From the NCBI RefSeq assembly GCF_041320665.1, contig NZ_CP166730.1:1178001-1242000 (forward strand): a stretch of 64,000 nucleotides of DNA, read 5' to 3'. The position numbers were made by a program, and so were the translations under genes. The stretch comes from Comamonas sp. GB3 AK4-5. GTDB taxonomy: Bacteria > Pseudomonadota > Gammaproteobacteria > Burkholderiales > Burkholderiaceae_C. Positions 16,731-25,026 of this stretch are shown piece after piece (the stretch's first letter is position 1; each line of letters begins with the position of its first letter). Under the pieces are notes generated by a model. That model did not search any database and was not told the origin of the DNA. It saw only the letters and a program-made list of their open reading frames with translations.

Positions 16731-17363
16731 ATGAACTGGACCCATCAGACATCCGCATACAGGGCGGGGCTGCGTGCCGCTGCATGGCTGTGCTGGGGCT
16801 GTGCTCTGGGAGTCGCAGGCGGGGCCGCGGCAGGCACGCCGCAGCCCCATGCAGCGCCGCAGCCCGCATCGGTGCGCTCGGTGCCAGTGGTTGCAGAGCC
16901 TGCGCCCCCCATGCCCAGCGTGACGGCGCTGCAGCAGCAAATCACCAACCGGCTGGCCGCGCCAGACTGCAAGGGACTGCTGCCGCAGCCGGCTGCCCTG
17001 GTGGCCTTGCAGCAGTTGCTGCGGCCGCAAGGCCTGGGCATTCGTGTGCTGGGTTGTCCCATGGCGCCGGCACCCTGGAGTCGGCGCGTGCTGGCGGTGA
17101 CGGCCGTGGTGCTGGATGGGGACAAGGCCCAGGACACCGTGCGTGGCGCCCTGGCCGATGGCGAGGAGGTGGATATGGGGGGCGACTACCGGCCCACACC
17201 CTGGCCGCAGCGTGGGCATCCGGATGCGGACGAGGTGTTGGACGACGATGCCGTCTCCCCCGATGTGCAGTTCAACCGCCGCTGGCTGCGCAGCGTGCTG
17301 GCCTCGCAAGGCTTTGTCGCGTTGAAGGGGCCTTGGTGGGGGTTTATGGAATCTCGCCCCTGA
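16731..17363 (+). CDS. Exported VanX-like (M15D, D-Ala-D-Ala dipeptidase fold) protein lacking catalytic residues
   Basis: The 210-residue product has an N-terminal export signal (AGLRAAAWLCWGCALGVAGG, 12-30) and an Ala/Pro-rich linker. The remainder follows the order of the D-Ala-D-Ala dipeptidase family: ALVALQQLLRPQGLGIRVLG (89-108), a SRRVLAVTAVVLDG strand (117-130), VDMGGDY (147-153) and NRRWLRSVLASQGF...WWGF (182-205). The expected YRP, SxHxxGxAxD and EWWH residues are replaced, with Ser and Thr at the zinc-ligand positions and Gly after WW. It is therefore probably a non-catalytic relative. The family match is by motif order and remains an inference. Confidence 0.55.
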   Translation: MNWTHQTSAYRAGLRAAAWLCWGCALGVAGGAAAGTPQPHAAPQPASVRSVPVVAEPAPPMPSVTALQQQITNRLAAPDCKGLLPQPAALVALQQLLRPQGLGIRVLGCPMAPAPWSRRVLAVTAVVLDGDKAQDTVRGALADGEEVDMGGDYRPTPWPQRGHPDADEVLDDDAVSPDVQFNRRWLRSVLASQGFVALKGPWWGFMESRP

Positions 17364-17400
17364 GCCGCTTTGCGGCTTCCCCGCTCTCGCATCGCTGCAA
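17357..17400 (+). repeat. Repeat family A, truncated copy A7
   Basis: Only the first part of the A element is present: CCCCTGAGCCGC, TTT, GCGGCTTCCCC. The TGA that ends the VanX-like gene (17361-17363) lies inside the repeat, so the repeat supplies the stop codon. Hairpin 1 (AGCCGC/GCGGCT) is intact. Confidence 0.65.
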
Positions 17401-17594
17401 GCTTTGCATGCCTCAAAAGCCCATCATCTGGGCGAGTTTTGCTATGCATTTCGTAAAAAACGGCAGCGTGCAGCCCGGCTTCCAGGTAGTTGACGCGGGG
17501 TTGGTGCTATTGCATCTGCGAAGCCGCTGCTGAAAAAATGGGCAGGTACAATCTTGCCTCCCTTCGCGTCCCCTGCACATCCGCCTTCGCCTTC

Positions 17595-18656
17595 ATGTCC
17601 CTCCCGCCTGCCCTGCCAACCCTGCGCATAGGCCAACACAGCTTGGCAAATCGCTTGTTTGTCGCCCCCATGGCGGGGGTGACGGACCGGCCATTTCGCC
17701 AGCTGTGCAAGCGCCTGGGCGCGGGCTATGCGGTCAGCGAGATGGTCACCTCGCGCAAGGATTTGTGGAACAGCCTCAAGACCAGCCGCCGCGCCAACCA
17801 CGCGGGCGAGCCGGGGCCGATTGCCGTGCAGATTGCCGGCACCGATGCCCCCATGATGGCCGAGGCGGCCATCTACAACATCGAGCGTGGCGCGCAGATC
17901 ATCGACATCAACATGGGCTGCCCGGCCAAAAAAGTCTGCAACAAATGGGCGGGTTCCGCCCTGATGCAGAACGAGCCGCTGGCCGTGGAGATTGCCGCTG
18001 CCGTGGTCGAGGCCGCGCGCCCCTTCAACGTGCCCGTCACGCTGAAGATGCGCACCGGCTGGAGCGATGGCCACAAAAACGCCGAGCTGCTGGCGCGGCG
18101 TTTCGAAGCCGTGGGCATACAGATGCTCACCGTGCATGGCCGCACGCGCGAGCAGGGCTACAAAGGCTTTGCCGAGTACGACACCATTGCCGCCGTCAAG
18201 GCTGCGGTGGCCGTGCCCGTGGTGGCCAATGGCGACATCACCAGCCCTGAAAAAGCGCGCGATGTGCTGGCCTATACCGGGGCCGACGCCGTGATGGTGG
18301 GCCGTGCCGCCCAGGGCCGGCCCTGGATCTTCCGCGAGATGGCCCATTTCCTTGCCACCGGCACCCACCTGGCACCGCCCAGGGTGGCCGAGGTACGGGA
18401 ATTGCTCTTGGAGCATCTGCAAGACCATTACGGCCTGTATGGCGAGCTCACCGGCGTGCGCAGCGCGCGCAAGCACATCGCCTGGTATGTGCGCAGCCTG
18501 CCGGGCGGGGACGCCTTGCGACAACATATCAACACCATCGACGACTGCCAGCAGCAGTGGCAGGCCGTGGCCCGCTACTTTGACCAGCTGGCCGAACAGA
18601 TGGAGCGCCTGCCCGAGGGCGGCGTGGACACCGACATTGAGGAAATGGCCGCATGA
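17595..18656 (+). CDS. dusB: tRNA-dihydrouridine synthase B
   Basis: DusB is an FMN- and NADPH-dependent enzyme that reduces uridine 17 of tRNA. The 353-residue product has APMAGVTDRPFR (24-35), the catalytic Cys motif INMGCPAKKV (C109), KMRTGW, the HGRTREQGY phosphate-binding stretch and NGDITSP. The ATG at 17595 matches the family start (LRIGQHSLANRL). It overlaps fis by 4 nt, the conserved dusB-fis operon arrangement of proteobacteria. Confidence 0.96.
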   Translation: MSLPPALPTLRIGQHSLANRLFVAPMAGVTDRPFRQLCKRLGAGYAVSEMVTSRKDLWNSLKTSRRANHAGEPGPIAVQIAGTDAPMMAEAAIYNIERGAQIIDINMGCPAKKVCNKWAGSALMQNEPLAVEIAAAVVEAARPFNVPVTLKMRTGWSDGHKNAELLARRFEAVGIQMLTVHGRTREQGYKGFAEYDTIAAVKAAVAVPVVANGDITSPEKARDVLAYTGADAVMVGRAAQGRPWIFREMAHFLATGTHLAPPRVAEVRELLLEHLQDHYGLYGELTGVRSARKHIAWYVRSLPGGDALRQHINTIDDCQQQWQAVARYFDQLAEQMERLPEGGVDTDIEEMAA

Positions 18657-18910
18657 GCCAGGACAACCAAAACATCGAGGAGTGCGTGCGCTCCAGCCTG
18701 GAAATCTACTTTCGCGACCTGGGCGGCGAAGCCCCCAATGGCATGTACGACATGCTGGTGCGCCTGGTGGAAAAACCGCTGCTGGAAGTGGTCATGCAGC
18801 AAGCCGAGCAGAACCAGTCGCGCGCGGCGCAATGGCTGGGCCTGAACCGCAACACCTTGCGCAAGAAACTGGTGGACCACCAGATGCTGCAAGGCAACCC
18901 TCCCAACTGA
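18653..18910 (+). CDS. fis: Fis-family nucleoid-associated regulator
   Basis: The 85-residue product, slightly shorter than E. coli Fis (98), has a C-terminal helix-turn-helix (QSRAAQWLGLNRNTLRKKL, 55-73) and an upstream dimerisation region (YDMLVRLVEKPLLEVVMQQ). It bends DNA and influences rRNA promoters and recombination in related bacteria. Its start codon overlaps the dusB stop, implying translational coupling. Confidence 0.93.
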   Translation: MSQDNQNIEECVRSSLEIYFRDLGGEAPNGMYDMLVRLVEKPLLEVVMQQAEQNQSRAAQWLGLNRNTLRKKLVDHQMLQGNPPN

Positions 18911-18918
18911 TACGCCCA

Positions 18919-18976
18919 ATTGATAGCTGCTTACGCAGATGTTGTAAGCGCTAGCCCCCGATTTTTATTAAAACTT
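18919..18976 (+). repeat. Repeat family D, copy D1 upstream of purH
   Basis: The element starts TTGATAGCTGCTTAC, has a 6-bp stem GCTTAC/GTAAGC, and continues GCTAGCCCCCGATTTTTATTAAAA. It ends 12 nt before the purH start. D2 at 31183-31239 shares TTGATAGCTG, an analogous stem with different bases (GCTTG/CAAGC) and an A/T-rich 3' end. Elements beginning this way are, from memory, abundant in Comamonadaceae. Confidence 0.6.
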
Positions 18977-18988
18977 CATAGCAGCACC

Positions 18989-20587
18989 ATGAAAGCTCTG
19001 ATCTCCGTCTCCGACAAGACCGGCATTGTCGAATTTGCCCAAAGCCTGCATGCCCTGGGTGTGCAACTGCTGTCTACCGGCGGCACGGCCAAGCTGCTGG
19101 CCGACAAGGGCCTGCCCGTGACCGAGGTGGCGGAAGTCACCCAGTTCCCCGAAATGCTGGACGGCCGCGTCAAGACCCTGCACCCCAAGGTGCATGGCGG
19201 CCTGCTGGCCCGCCGCGATCTGCCCGAGCACATGGCTGCGCTTTCGGCCCATGGCATTGAAACCATCGACCTGCTGGTGGTGAACCTCTACCCGTTTGAA
19301 GCCACCGTGGCCAAGGCCGGTTGCACCCTGGCCGACGCCATCGAGAACATCGACATTGGCGGCCCCGCCATGGTGCGCTCCGCTGCCAAGAACTGGAAAG
19401 ACGTGGGCGTGCTGACCGCCGCCGACCAGTACGACGCCGTGCTGGCCGAGCTGAAGGCCGCCGGCAAGCTCTCCGACAAGCTGCGCTTTGCCCTGTCCGT
19501 GGCTGCCTTCAACCGCATCGCCCAGTACGATGGCGCCATCAGCGACTACCTGTCTTCGGTCAAGTTTGAAGACGAAAAGCTGAGCGAGGAATACGTGCCC
19601 GAGCGCGGCCTGTTCCCCGCCCAGAGCAACGGCCACTTCATCAAGGTGCAAGACCTGCGCTACGGTGAAAACAGCCACCAGCAAGCCGCGCTGTACCGCG
19701 ACCTGTATCCCGCACCGGGCTCCCTGGTCACCGGTGTGCAGCTGCAGGGCAAGGAACTCTCGTACAACAACATCGCCGACGCCGACGCCGCCTGGGAATG
19801 CGTGAAGAGCTTTGACGAGGCCGCCTGCGTCATCGTCAAGCACGCCAACCCCTGCGGCGTGGCTGTGGGCAAGGATGCGCACGAGGCCTATGCCAAGGCC
19901 TTCCAGACCGACCCCACCAGCGCTTTTGGCGGCATCATTGCCTTCAACCGCACCGTGGACAAGGCAGCAGCCGAAGCTGTGGTCAAGCAATTCGTCGAAG
20001 TGCTGATGGCCCCCGATTTCACCGCTGAAGCGCTGGAAATCTTCAAGCCCAAGGTCAATGTGCGCCTGATGAAGATCGCTTTGCCCCAAGGTGGAAAGAG
20101 CGACTGGGACAATGGCCGCAACGCTATGGAATCCAAGCGCGTGGGTTCGGGCCTGCTGCTGCAAACTTCCGACAACCACGAGCTGGCCCTGGCCGACCTG
20201 AAGGTGGTCACCGTCAAGCAACCCACGCCTGCCGAGCTGCAAGACCTGCTGTTCGCCTGGAAGGTGGCCAAGTACGTCAAGTCCAACGCCATCGTGTTCT
20301 GCAAGAACGGCATGACCATGGGCGTGGGCGCCGGCCAGATGTCGCGCCTGGACTCGGCCCGCATCGCCTCCATCAAGGCCGAAGCCGCCAAGCTGTCGCT
20401 GCAGCACACCGTGGTGGCCTCGGACGCCTTCTTCCCCTTCCGCGACGGCCTGGACGTGGTGGTCGACGCCGGTGCCACCTGCGTGGCCCAGCCTGGCGGC
20501 TCCATGCGCGACCAGGAAGTGATCGACGCGGCCAACGAGCGTGGCGTGGCCATGGTGTTCACCGGCGTGCGCCACTTCCGGCATTGA
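18989..20587 (+). CDS. purH: Bifunctional AICAR transformylase / IMP cyclohydrolase
   Basis: PurH carries out the last two steps of IMP synthesis. The 532-residue product has an N-terminal MGS-like cyclohydrolase domain ([37 protein letters not shown]) and a C-terminal AICARFT domain ([53 protein letters not shown]). The ATG at 18989 is the conserved start. It stands after fis with repeat D1 in the gap, and is followed within 8 nt by repeat A2. Confidence 0.97.
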   Translation: MKALISVSDKTGIVEFAQSLHALGVQLLSTGGTAKLLADKGLPVTEVAEVTQFPEMLDGRVKTLHPKVHGGLLARRDLPEHMAALSAHGIETIDLLVVNLYPFEATVAKAGCTLADAIENIDIGGPAMVRSAAKNWKDVGVLTAADQYDAVLAELKAAGKLSDKLRFALSVAAFNRIAQYDGAISDYLSSVKFEDEKLSEEYVPERGLFPAQSNGHFIKVQDLRYGENSHQQAALYRDLYPAPGSLVTGVQLQGKELSYNNIADADAAWECVKSFDEAACVIVKHANPCGVAVGKDAHEAYAKAFQTDPTSAFGGIIAFNRTVDKAAAEAVVKQFVEVLMAPDFTAEALEIFKPKVNVRLMKIALPQGGKSDWDNGRNAMESKRVGSGLLLQTSDNHELALADLKVVTVKQPTPAELQDLLFAWKVAKYVKSNAIVFCKNGMTMGVGAGQMSRLDSARIASIKAEAAKLSLQHTVVASDAFFPFRDGLDVVVDAGATCVAQPGGSMRDQEVIDAANERGVAMVFTGVRHFRH

Positions 20588-20595
20588 ACTGGGGA

Positions 20596-20696
20596 GCACC
20601 CCCTGAGCGGCTGCGCCGCTTCCCCCTCTCTGGCGCTGCGCGCCGGAGGGGGACGACACCGGCGCGGCGGGGCGGCCCTTGCGCGGTGTCTCTGGC
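20596..20696 (+). repeat. Repeat family A, copy A2
   Basis: It begins 8 nt after the purH stop. Hairpin 1 is AGCGGC/GCCGCT, hairpin 2 is extended (CCCCCTC...GGCGC with GCGCC...GAGGGGG), hairpin 3 is GACACC/GGTGTC. Orientation is that of purH. Confidence 0.85.
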
Positions 20697-20792
20697 GAAT
20701 GGGGCCTTGGCATGCGGCATGCTTGTATTACTACCGGATGCTCTATGTTCGCCGGAGCGGGCGCAAGAAGTCCATTGGGCTTTTGAACGTTC

Positions 20793-20895
20793 GCCACAAC
20801 GCCCAGACAGCGCTTCAGGCGCGGCGTCTAGCCCGCAGACAGTACTTGGGTACGGCAAGGGCCAGCAACAAAGCATGAAGCGCTGTATGGGCGCC
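20793..20895 (-). repeat. Repeat family B, copy B2 (inverted)
   Basis: Reverse complement of B1 with about ten differences; the terminal arms are kept complementary (ACAGCGCTTCA/TGAAGCGCTGT). It ends 5 nt before the cytochrome c start codon, so it occupies that gene's leader. Confidence 0.8.
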
Positions 20896-20900
20896 ATGGC

Positions 20901-21377
20901 ATGAGCAACGATCGAAACGATCAAAAAGCAATGACGGATTTCAGAGACGACGAAGACAACTATCCGGCGAAGCCGCGTTGGATGGGGTGGGCGATTGCCA
21001 TTTTCATGGCGGCGGCTGCGCTGGGTGTGGCCAACATCGGCTGGCGCATCATGCAAGTCAGCCCAGCCGAACAAGCCGCCGACGCCCTGTTGCAGCAGCA
21101 CCCGGAGCTGGCCGCCGGCAAAAAGCTGGTGGAGTCGTCCGACTGCATGCGCTGCCATGGCTGGGAGCGCAATTTTGTCGGCCCGGCCTTTGTCTCGATC
21201 GCCGAGCGCTATCGTAGCCAGGCCGATGCCGAGGCCTATATCGCACGCAAGATCCGCGAAGGCAGTGTGGGTGTCTGGGGCAATGTCATCATGCCGCGTC
21301 ACCCGCAGATTGATGAGGCCCAGTCGCTGCAGATGGCGCAGTGGCTGCTGGCGGTGCAGCCCGTGGCGCAGCCGTAA
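20901..21377 (+). CDS. Membrane-anchored class I cytochrome c
   Basis: The 158-residue product has one N-terminal membrane helix (about 28-48, GWAIAIFMAAAALGVANIGW) that anchors a periplasmic cytochrome domain. The heme-binding site is CMRCH (82-86) and the likely Met ligand is M131 in VIMPRHPQI, matching the cytochrome c551/c552 pattern. A start at the second Met (residue 11) is possible. No oxidase genes are adjacent; the partner is unknown. A terminator-like structure follows. Confidence 0.88.
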   Translation: MSNDRNDQKAMTDFRDDEDNYPAKPRWMGWAIAIFMAAAALGVANIGWRIMQVSPAEQAADALLQQHPELAAGKKLVESSDCMRCHGWERNFVGPAFVSIAERYRSQADAEAYIARKIREGSVGVWGNVIMPRHPQIDEAQSLQMAQWLLAVQPVAQP

Positions 21378-21745
21378 TACCTGCTGCCACGTAGAGCGCT
21401 GGGCGCAAGCCTCGCGTGGCCAGAGGGGCTTGCACCCACGCAGCAGGTTTTTCGGCCTGCAAAGGCTGGCATGGCAGCGTCGGGTGGCGCTGCGCCGCAA
21501 TCTGCCTGCGCACGCAAGGCGCGATGTGCAGGCTTCTTGTGTGGCGATGGCGCCTAACGGTTTGGCATGCAATATGCAGCCGGCTTGATGCAAGACATGC
21601 AATTGCTTTGGGCATGCGCAAGCTTCTAAGGCGAAGTGCCTACTAACTATAAAATGCGCGGTTTTACTTTTGAAGAGTGCCGCACTGCGCCCTGAAGACA
21701 TGGGATATGTCTGGGGCATGGGCTGCGGGCTTTTTGGGGAACTGC
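21378..21745. other. Gap between cytochrome c and permease genes
   Basis: This 368-bp region begins with a nested terminator hairpin (21380-21452). A TATAAA at 21648-21653 may be the -10 of the permease gene, though no good -35 is visible. I see no coding sequence. Confidence 0.5.
21380..21452 (+). terminator. Nested stem-loop with T-run after the cytochrome c gene
   Basis: Outer arms CCTGCTGC (21380-21387) and GCAGCAGG (21440-21447) enclose an inner stem GCAAGCC (21405-21411)/GGCTTGC (21427-21433), followed by TTTTT. Confidence 0.6.
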
Positions 21746-23221
21746 ATGCAGTGGCTAAAAACCAAAACCATTGAGCAAGCGCTGGCCGATTCGGACGAGC
21801 CGGGCCGCCAGCTTCAACGCAGCCTGGGCACCTTTGATTTGATCATTCTCGGCGTGGCCGTGGCCGTCGGGGCGGGCATTTTCTCGGTGGGCGCACGCGC
21901 GGCAGGCAGCTTTGCCGGGCCGGCCGTGATCTTCTCCTTCATCCTGGCCGCGGCCACCTGCGCCGTGGCCACCATGTGCTATGCGGAGTTCGCCTCCAGC
22001 GTGCCCGTCACCGGCAGCGCCTATACCTACACCTATCTCACCATGGGCGAAGGCGTGGCCTGGATCATTGGCTGGAATCTGCTGCTGGAGATGATTGCCG
22101 CGGGCGCGGTGATTGCCAAGTACTGGGGCATTTACCTGTCCACCGTGTTTGCCACGGCGGGCGTGGATGTGCCCAGCACCTTGCACCTGGGCTCCATCAG
22201 CCTGGAGTGGGGGCCGTTCTTCATCGTGGCGGTGTTCACCGCGTTGCTGATTCTGGGCACGCGCGAATCGGCACGGGTGAACAATGTGTTCACGCTGATC
22301 AAGATCGCCATCACGCTGTTTGTGATCGTCGTGGGCTTTACCTATATGGATGTGAAGAACTTCATGCCCTTTATTCCACCGGCACAGCCGCCCGTGGTGG
22401 GCCATGGCGTGACTGCTGATGTCTGGGGCCAGCCCATGCTGGCCTGGCTGTTTGGCGCCCAGCCCAGCCAGTATGGCTGGCTGGGGGTGATCTCCGGCGC
22501 CTCGCTGGTGTTCTTTGCCTTCATCGGTTTTGATGTGGTGGCCACCTCGGCCGAAGAGGTGAAAGATCCGCAGAAAACGCTGCCGCGCGGTATTTTTGGC
22601 GGCCTGGCCCTGGTGACCGTGCTCTACATCCTGGTGACGCTGGCCCTCACCGGCATGGTGCCCTATGCCGAACTGGCCAAGGCCGAGAACCCCTCGCTGG
22701 CTACCGCCTTCATCAACGTGGGCGCCAACTGGGCGGCCCAGGTGATTGCCGTGGGCGTGCTGCTGGGCCTGACCACCGTGGTCATGGTGCTGCTCATGGG
22801 CTCGGCCCGCATCTTGATGGCCTTGTCGCGCGACGGCCTGCTGCCACGCAGCTGGAGCGTGACCTCGGCCACGCGCAAGACGCCGGTGCGCCTGCAACTG
22901 CTGGTGGGCGTCATCATTGCCGGCCTGGCAGGCTTCACCCAGGTGGAGCTGCTGGAGGAGATGATCAACATCGGCACCTTGTCGGCCTTTGTGCTGGTGA
23001 GCATTGGCGTGCTGATTCTGCGCCGCAAAAACCCCGATATGCCGCGTGGCTACCGCGTGCCCTGGGTGCCGGTGCTGCCCGTGGTGTCGGCCCTGCTGTG
23101 CACCTATCTGATGCTCAACCTCACCACGCTGACCTGGCTGCGTTTTCTGGGGTGGATGGTGATTGGCCTCGTCATCTATCTGGCCTACGGCATGCGCCAT
23201 TCCCGCCTGCGTGAACGATAG
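21746..23221 (+). CDS. Amino-acid permease, APC superfamily (cationic amino acid transporter-like)
   Basis: The 491-residue product has about 12-13 hydrophobic segments. The first contains the APC glycine motif VGAGIFSVGARAAGSFAGPA, preceded by a hydrophilic N-terminus, as in CAT/YfnA proteins. The stretch FFAFIGFDVVATSAEEVKDP is characteristic of the CAT subfamily. The substrate cannot be read from sequence. The ATG at 21746 agrees with family length; upstream in-frame codons are not conserved-looking. Repeat A3 begins at the stop codon. Confidence 0.9.
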   Translation: MQWLKTKTIEQALADSDEPGRQLQRSLGTFDLIILGVAVAVGAGIFSVGARAAGSFAGPAVIFSFILAAATCAVATMCYAEFASSVPVTGSAYTYTYLTMGEGVAWIIGWNLLLEMIAAGAVIAKYWGIYLSTVFATAGVDVPSTLHLGSISLEWGPFFIVAVFTALLILGTRESARVNNVFTLIKIAITLFVIVVGFTYMDVKNFMPFIPPAQPPVVGHGVTADVWGQPMLAWLFGAQPSQYGWLGVISGASLVFFAFIGFDVVATSAEEVKDPQKTLPRGIFGGLALVTVLYILVTLALTGMVPYAELAKAENPSLATAFINVGANWAAQVIAVGVLLGLTTVVMVLLMGSARILMALSRDGLLPRSWSVTSATRKTPVRLQLLVGVIIAGLAGFTQVELLEEMINIGTLSAFVLVSIGVLILRRKNPDMPRGYRVPWVPVLPVVSALLCTYLMLNLTTLTWLRFLGWMVIGLVIYLAYGMRHSRLRER

Positions 23222-23331
23222 GACACCCCCCTGAGGCGCTATGCGCCTTCCCCCCGCTCTTCGCTCGCTGTGCTCGCGGGCAGGGGGACGACACCGGCGC
23301 TGCGGGGCGGCCCTTGCGCGGTGTCTCTGGC
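23222..23331 (+). repeat. Repeat family A, copy A3
   Basis: It starts immediately after the permease stop. Hairpin 1 is AGGCGC/GCGCCT, hairpin 2 is the longest seen (CCCCCC to CAGGGGG around TCGCTCGCTGTGCTCGCG), hairpin 3 GACACC/GGTGTC with CTGC replacing CGGC in the loop, a variant shared with A4. Confidence 0.85.
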
Positions 23332-23372
23332 CTGGGGCGCGCCAGTTGCATGCGCTACGCACTTTGCCTTGC

Positions 23373-23410
23373 ACCCTCGCCCGGTTGCGGGAGAGGGTGG
23401 GGGTGAGGGG
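23373..23410 (+). repeat. Repeat family C-like GC hairpin, copy 2
   Basis: CACCCTCGCCCGGTTGCGGG then AGAGGGTGGGGGTGAGGGG: ACCCTC pairs with GAGGGT. It resembles 44266-44300 in its GGGTGAGGGG end. Confidence 0.45.
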
Positions 23411-23554
23411 GGCTGTCTGGCCGTTGTTGTGTTGCTTTAAGGCCCGCTCCGGCAGGCAGCAAAAACCATAGCTGTCTTCACTCTATTTTTCTAGTTTTCA
23501 GAAGCTTTTCACCTGATTAGATACTTGTCTCAGGCACTGCTGTGAAGTGATGTT

Positions 23555-24200
23555 CCGAAGCCGGGAGTTCGCCCCGGCGGGCGAGCTCCTTTCTTGCTCG
23601 TGCAAGAAAGGAGCCAAAGAACACGCCCCTGCTATCCCCGACCCCTGCGCTGTCGCGCCGGGGCAACCTGCGTCACCCAACACACAGGGCCTGCCGCAGA
23701 ACTCTCTGCGCGCTTTCAGCGCTCCGCTCGAACAGCCGCGGCAAGTCAGTTGACGAAGCATGGCTGTCCTGCGGCAGCCATGCGGCCCTGTGTGCTGTGC
23801 GCCGCAGGCGTGTATAGAAGGGGAACAACCGCAGCGCCAGCAGTGTGACGAAGCGGCTGGTGTCGAGAGATGAAAAATAAGGTTTGCCAATAGCGCAGCC
23901 TTCGCAGGGCAGGTATTCGGTTCCCGTTTTCCCCTTTTGCCCATGGCTTGGCGCGCAGAGCCCGGGGCGGGCAGCTGTGCCGCAGGACACAGCTGCTTCG
24001 TGAACTGACTCGCCGCGGTTGTTCGAGCGGCGCGGCTCTGCCGCAAAGCGAGTTCTGCGGCGCCGCCCTGGGATCGAGCACCGAGCTTGCCCGCAGCGAA
24101 GCGCAGGGACATGGGCAGTAGGGGCGGTTTCTTTTGCTTCGTTTTCTTGAGCGCTCAAGAAAATGAAGTCGCCTGCCGGGGCGAGTCCCGGCCTCAGAAC
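23555..24200. repeat. Large imperfect inverted repeat E (about 650 bp)
   Basis: The left arm (from 23555) and the reverse complement of the right arm (ending 24200) share the same order of blocks. These are GCCGGGA-TCGCCCCGGC, a perfect mini-palindrome built on TTTCTTG/CAAGAAA, CCGCAGAACTC, CGCTCGAACA-CCGCGGC, AGTCAGTT-ACGAAGCA, CCTGCGGCA and AAGGGGAA near the centre at about 23870. The mini-palindromes are 12-bp (23586-23597 with 23602-23613) and 11-bp without loop (24142-24163). No transposase or known inverted-repeat terminus is present. Confidence 0.7.
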
Positions 24201-24314
24201 GTCATATCCGCGCTGTAGCGCAATTCGTAGTGGAGCTTCATCTGAGGTATGTAGCTAATCAGGGCTTTTCATTCTGAACCCAATGCCGAGAGCGCTATAG
24301 CTGCTACGAAAAAC

Positions 24315-24353
24315 AATGCCCTGCCAATTTTTTGGCAGGGCATTACTGTTTTT
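24315..24353 (+). terminator. Terminator-like hairpin just upstream of tag
   Basis: A perfect 12-13-bp stem (24315-24327 with 24332-24344) with a T-rich loop is followed by ACTGTTTTT. No gene ends nearby on this strand, so it either stops transcription leaving repeat E or attenuates a transcript entering tag 15 nt later. Confidence 0.7.
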
Positions 24354-24368
24354 GTGTACAGTGGTGAA

Positions 24369-24980
24369 ATGACGAATACCTCCACACCGGCCGCTGCAGA
24401 CGGCCAGCCCCGTTGCAAGTGGTGCCTGGGCACACCGCAGTATGTGCACTACCACGACCATGAATGGGGCTTCCCCGTGGGCAACGATCAGCGCTTGTTT
24501 GAAAAGCTGTGTCTGGAGGGTTTTCAGTCCGGGCTGAGCTGGCTGACCATTCTCAACAAGCGCGAGAACTTCCGCGCTGCGTTTGCGGGTTTTGACTTTC
24601 ACAAAGTGGCGCAGTTTGGCGAGGCCGATGTGGAGCGGCTGCTGCAGGACGCAGGCATTGTGCGCCACCGCGGCAAGATCGAAGCGGTGATCAACAATGC
24701 CCAGCGCGCCATTGAGATGGTGGCGGCTGAGGGATCGCTGGCTGCGTTTTTCTGGCGCTACCAGCCTGCCGTGCCCTCCACCGGTGCAGAGTTTGTGGCC
24801 CAGAGTGCCGAGTCCCAGGCCCTGTCCAAGGAGCTGAAAAAGCGCGGCTGGAAGTTTGTGGGCCCCACCACCATGTATGCGCTGATGCAGGCCATGGGCC
24901 TGGTCAATGACCATGCCCCGCATTGCATCACCCGCGCGGCGGTGGAGCAGGCGCGCAAGGTGTTTGCGCTGCCCAGATAA
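24369..24980 (+). CDS. tag: DNA-3-methyladenine glycosylase I
   Basis: Tag removes 3-methyladenine from alkylated DNA. The 203-residue product has CKWC...YHDHEWGFPV at the N-terminus, ERLF/KLCLEGFQSGLSWLTIL (here EKLCLEGFQSGLSW), the GIVRHRGKIEAVINNA helix-hairpin region and VGPTTMYALMQAMGLVNDH. The zinc ligands are expected at the first Cys and YHD His near the start and at H and C of NDHAPHC near the end; all are present. GTG at 24354 is also in frame, but the ATG at 24369 is preferred. Confidence 0.95.
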   Translation: MTNTSTPAAADGQPRCKWCLGTPQYVHYHDHEWGFPVGNDQRLFEKLCLEGFQSGLSWLTILNKRENFRAAFAGFDFHKVAQFGEADVERLLQDAGIVRHRGKIEAVINNAQRAIEMVAAEGSLAAFFWRYQPAVPSTGAEFVAQSAESQALSKELKKRGWKFVGPTTMYALMQAMGLVNDHAPHCITRAAVEQARKVFALPR

Positions 24981-25026
24981 GAAAGAGGGGGTGCAGCGCA
25001 GCCGCTGTCTGCGCGGCCTAGCTTGC

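Larger units (their letters stand above)
20588..20900. other. Gene-free gap with repeats A2 and B2
   Basis: The 313 bp between purH and the cytochrome c gene hold repeat A2 (20596-20696) and the inverted repeat B2 (20793-20895), leaving under 100 bp of unique sequence. Short ORFs crossing it are repeat-derived. Confidence 0.75.
23222..24368. other. 1.1-kb gene-free region made of repeats
   Basis: In order it holds A3 (23222-23331), a C-like GC hairpin (23373-23410), the 650-bp imperfect inverted repeat E (23555-24200) and a terminator hairpin (24315-24353). ORFs of 60-200 codons overlap here on both strands, but they read across inverted-repeat arms, conflict with one another and show no recognisable domain. 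Confidence 0.75.

Noticed and set aside
18968..20797. 609-codon minus-strand ORF
   Set aside because: Antisense to purH and extends into repeat A2.
20584..20904. 106-codon ORF between purH and the cytochrome c gene
   Set aside because: It translates repeats A2 and B2.
23498..24158. Several overlapping ORFs of 70-200 codons
   Set aside because: They lie in inverted repeat E on both strands, conflict with each other and contain the palindromic blocks; no protein family is recognised.
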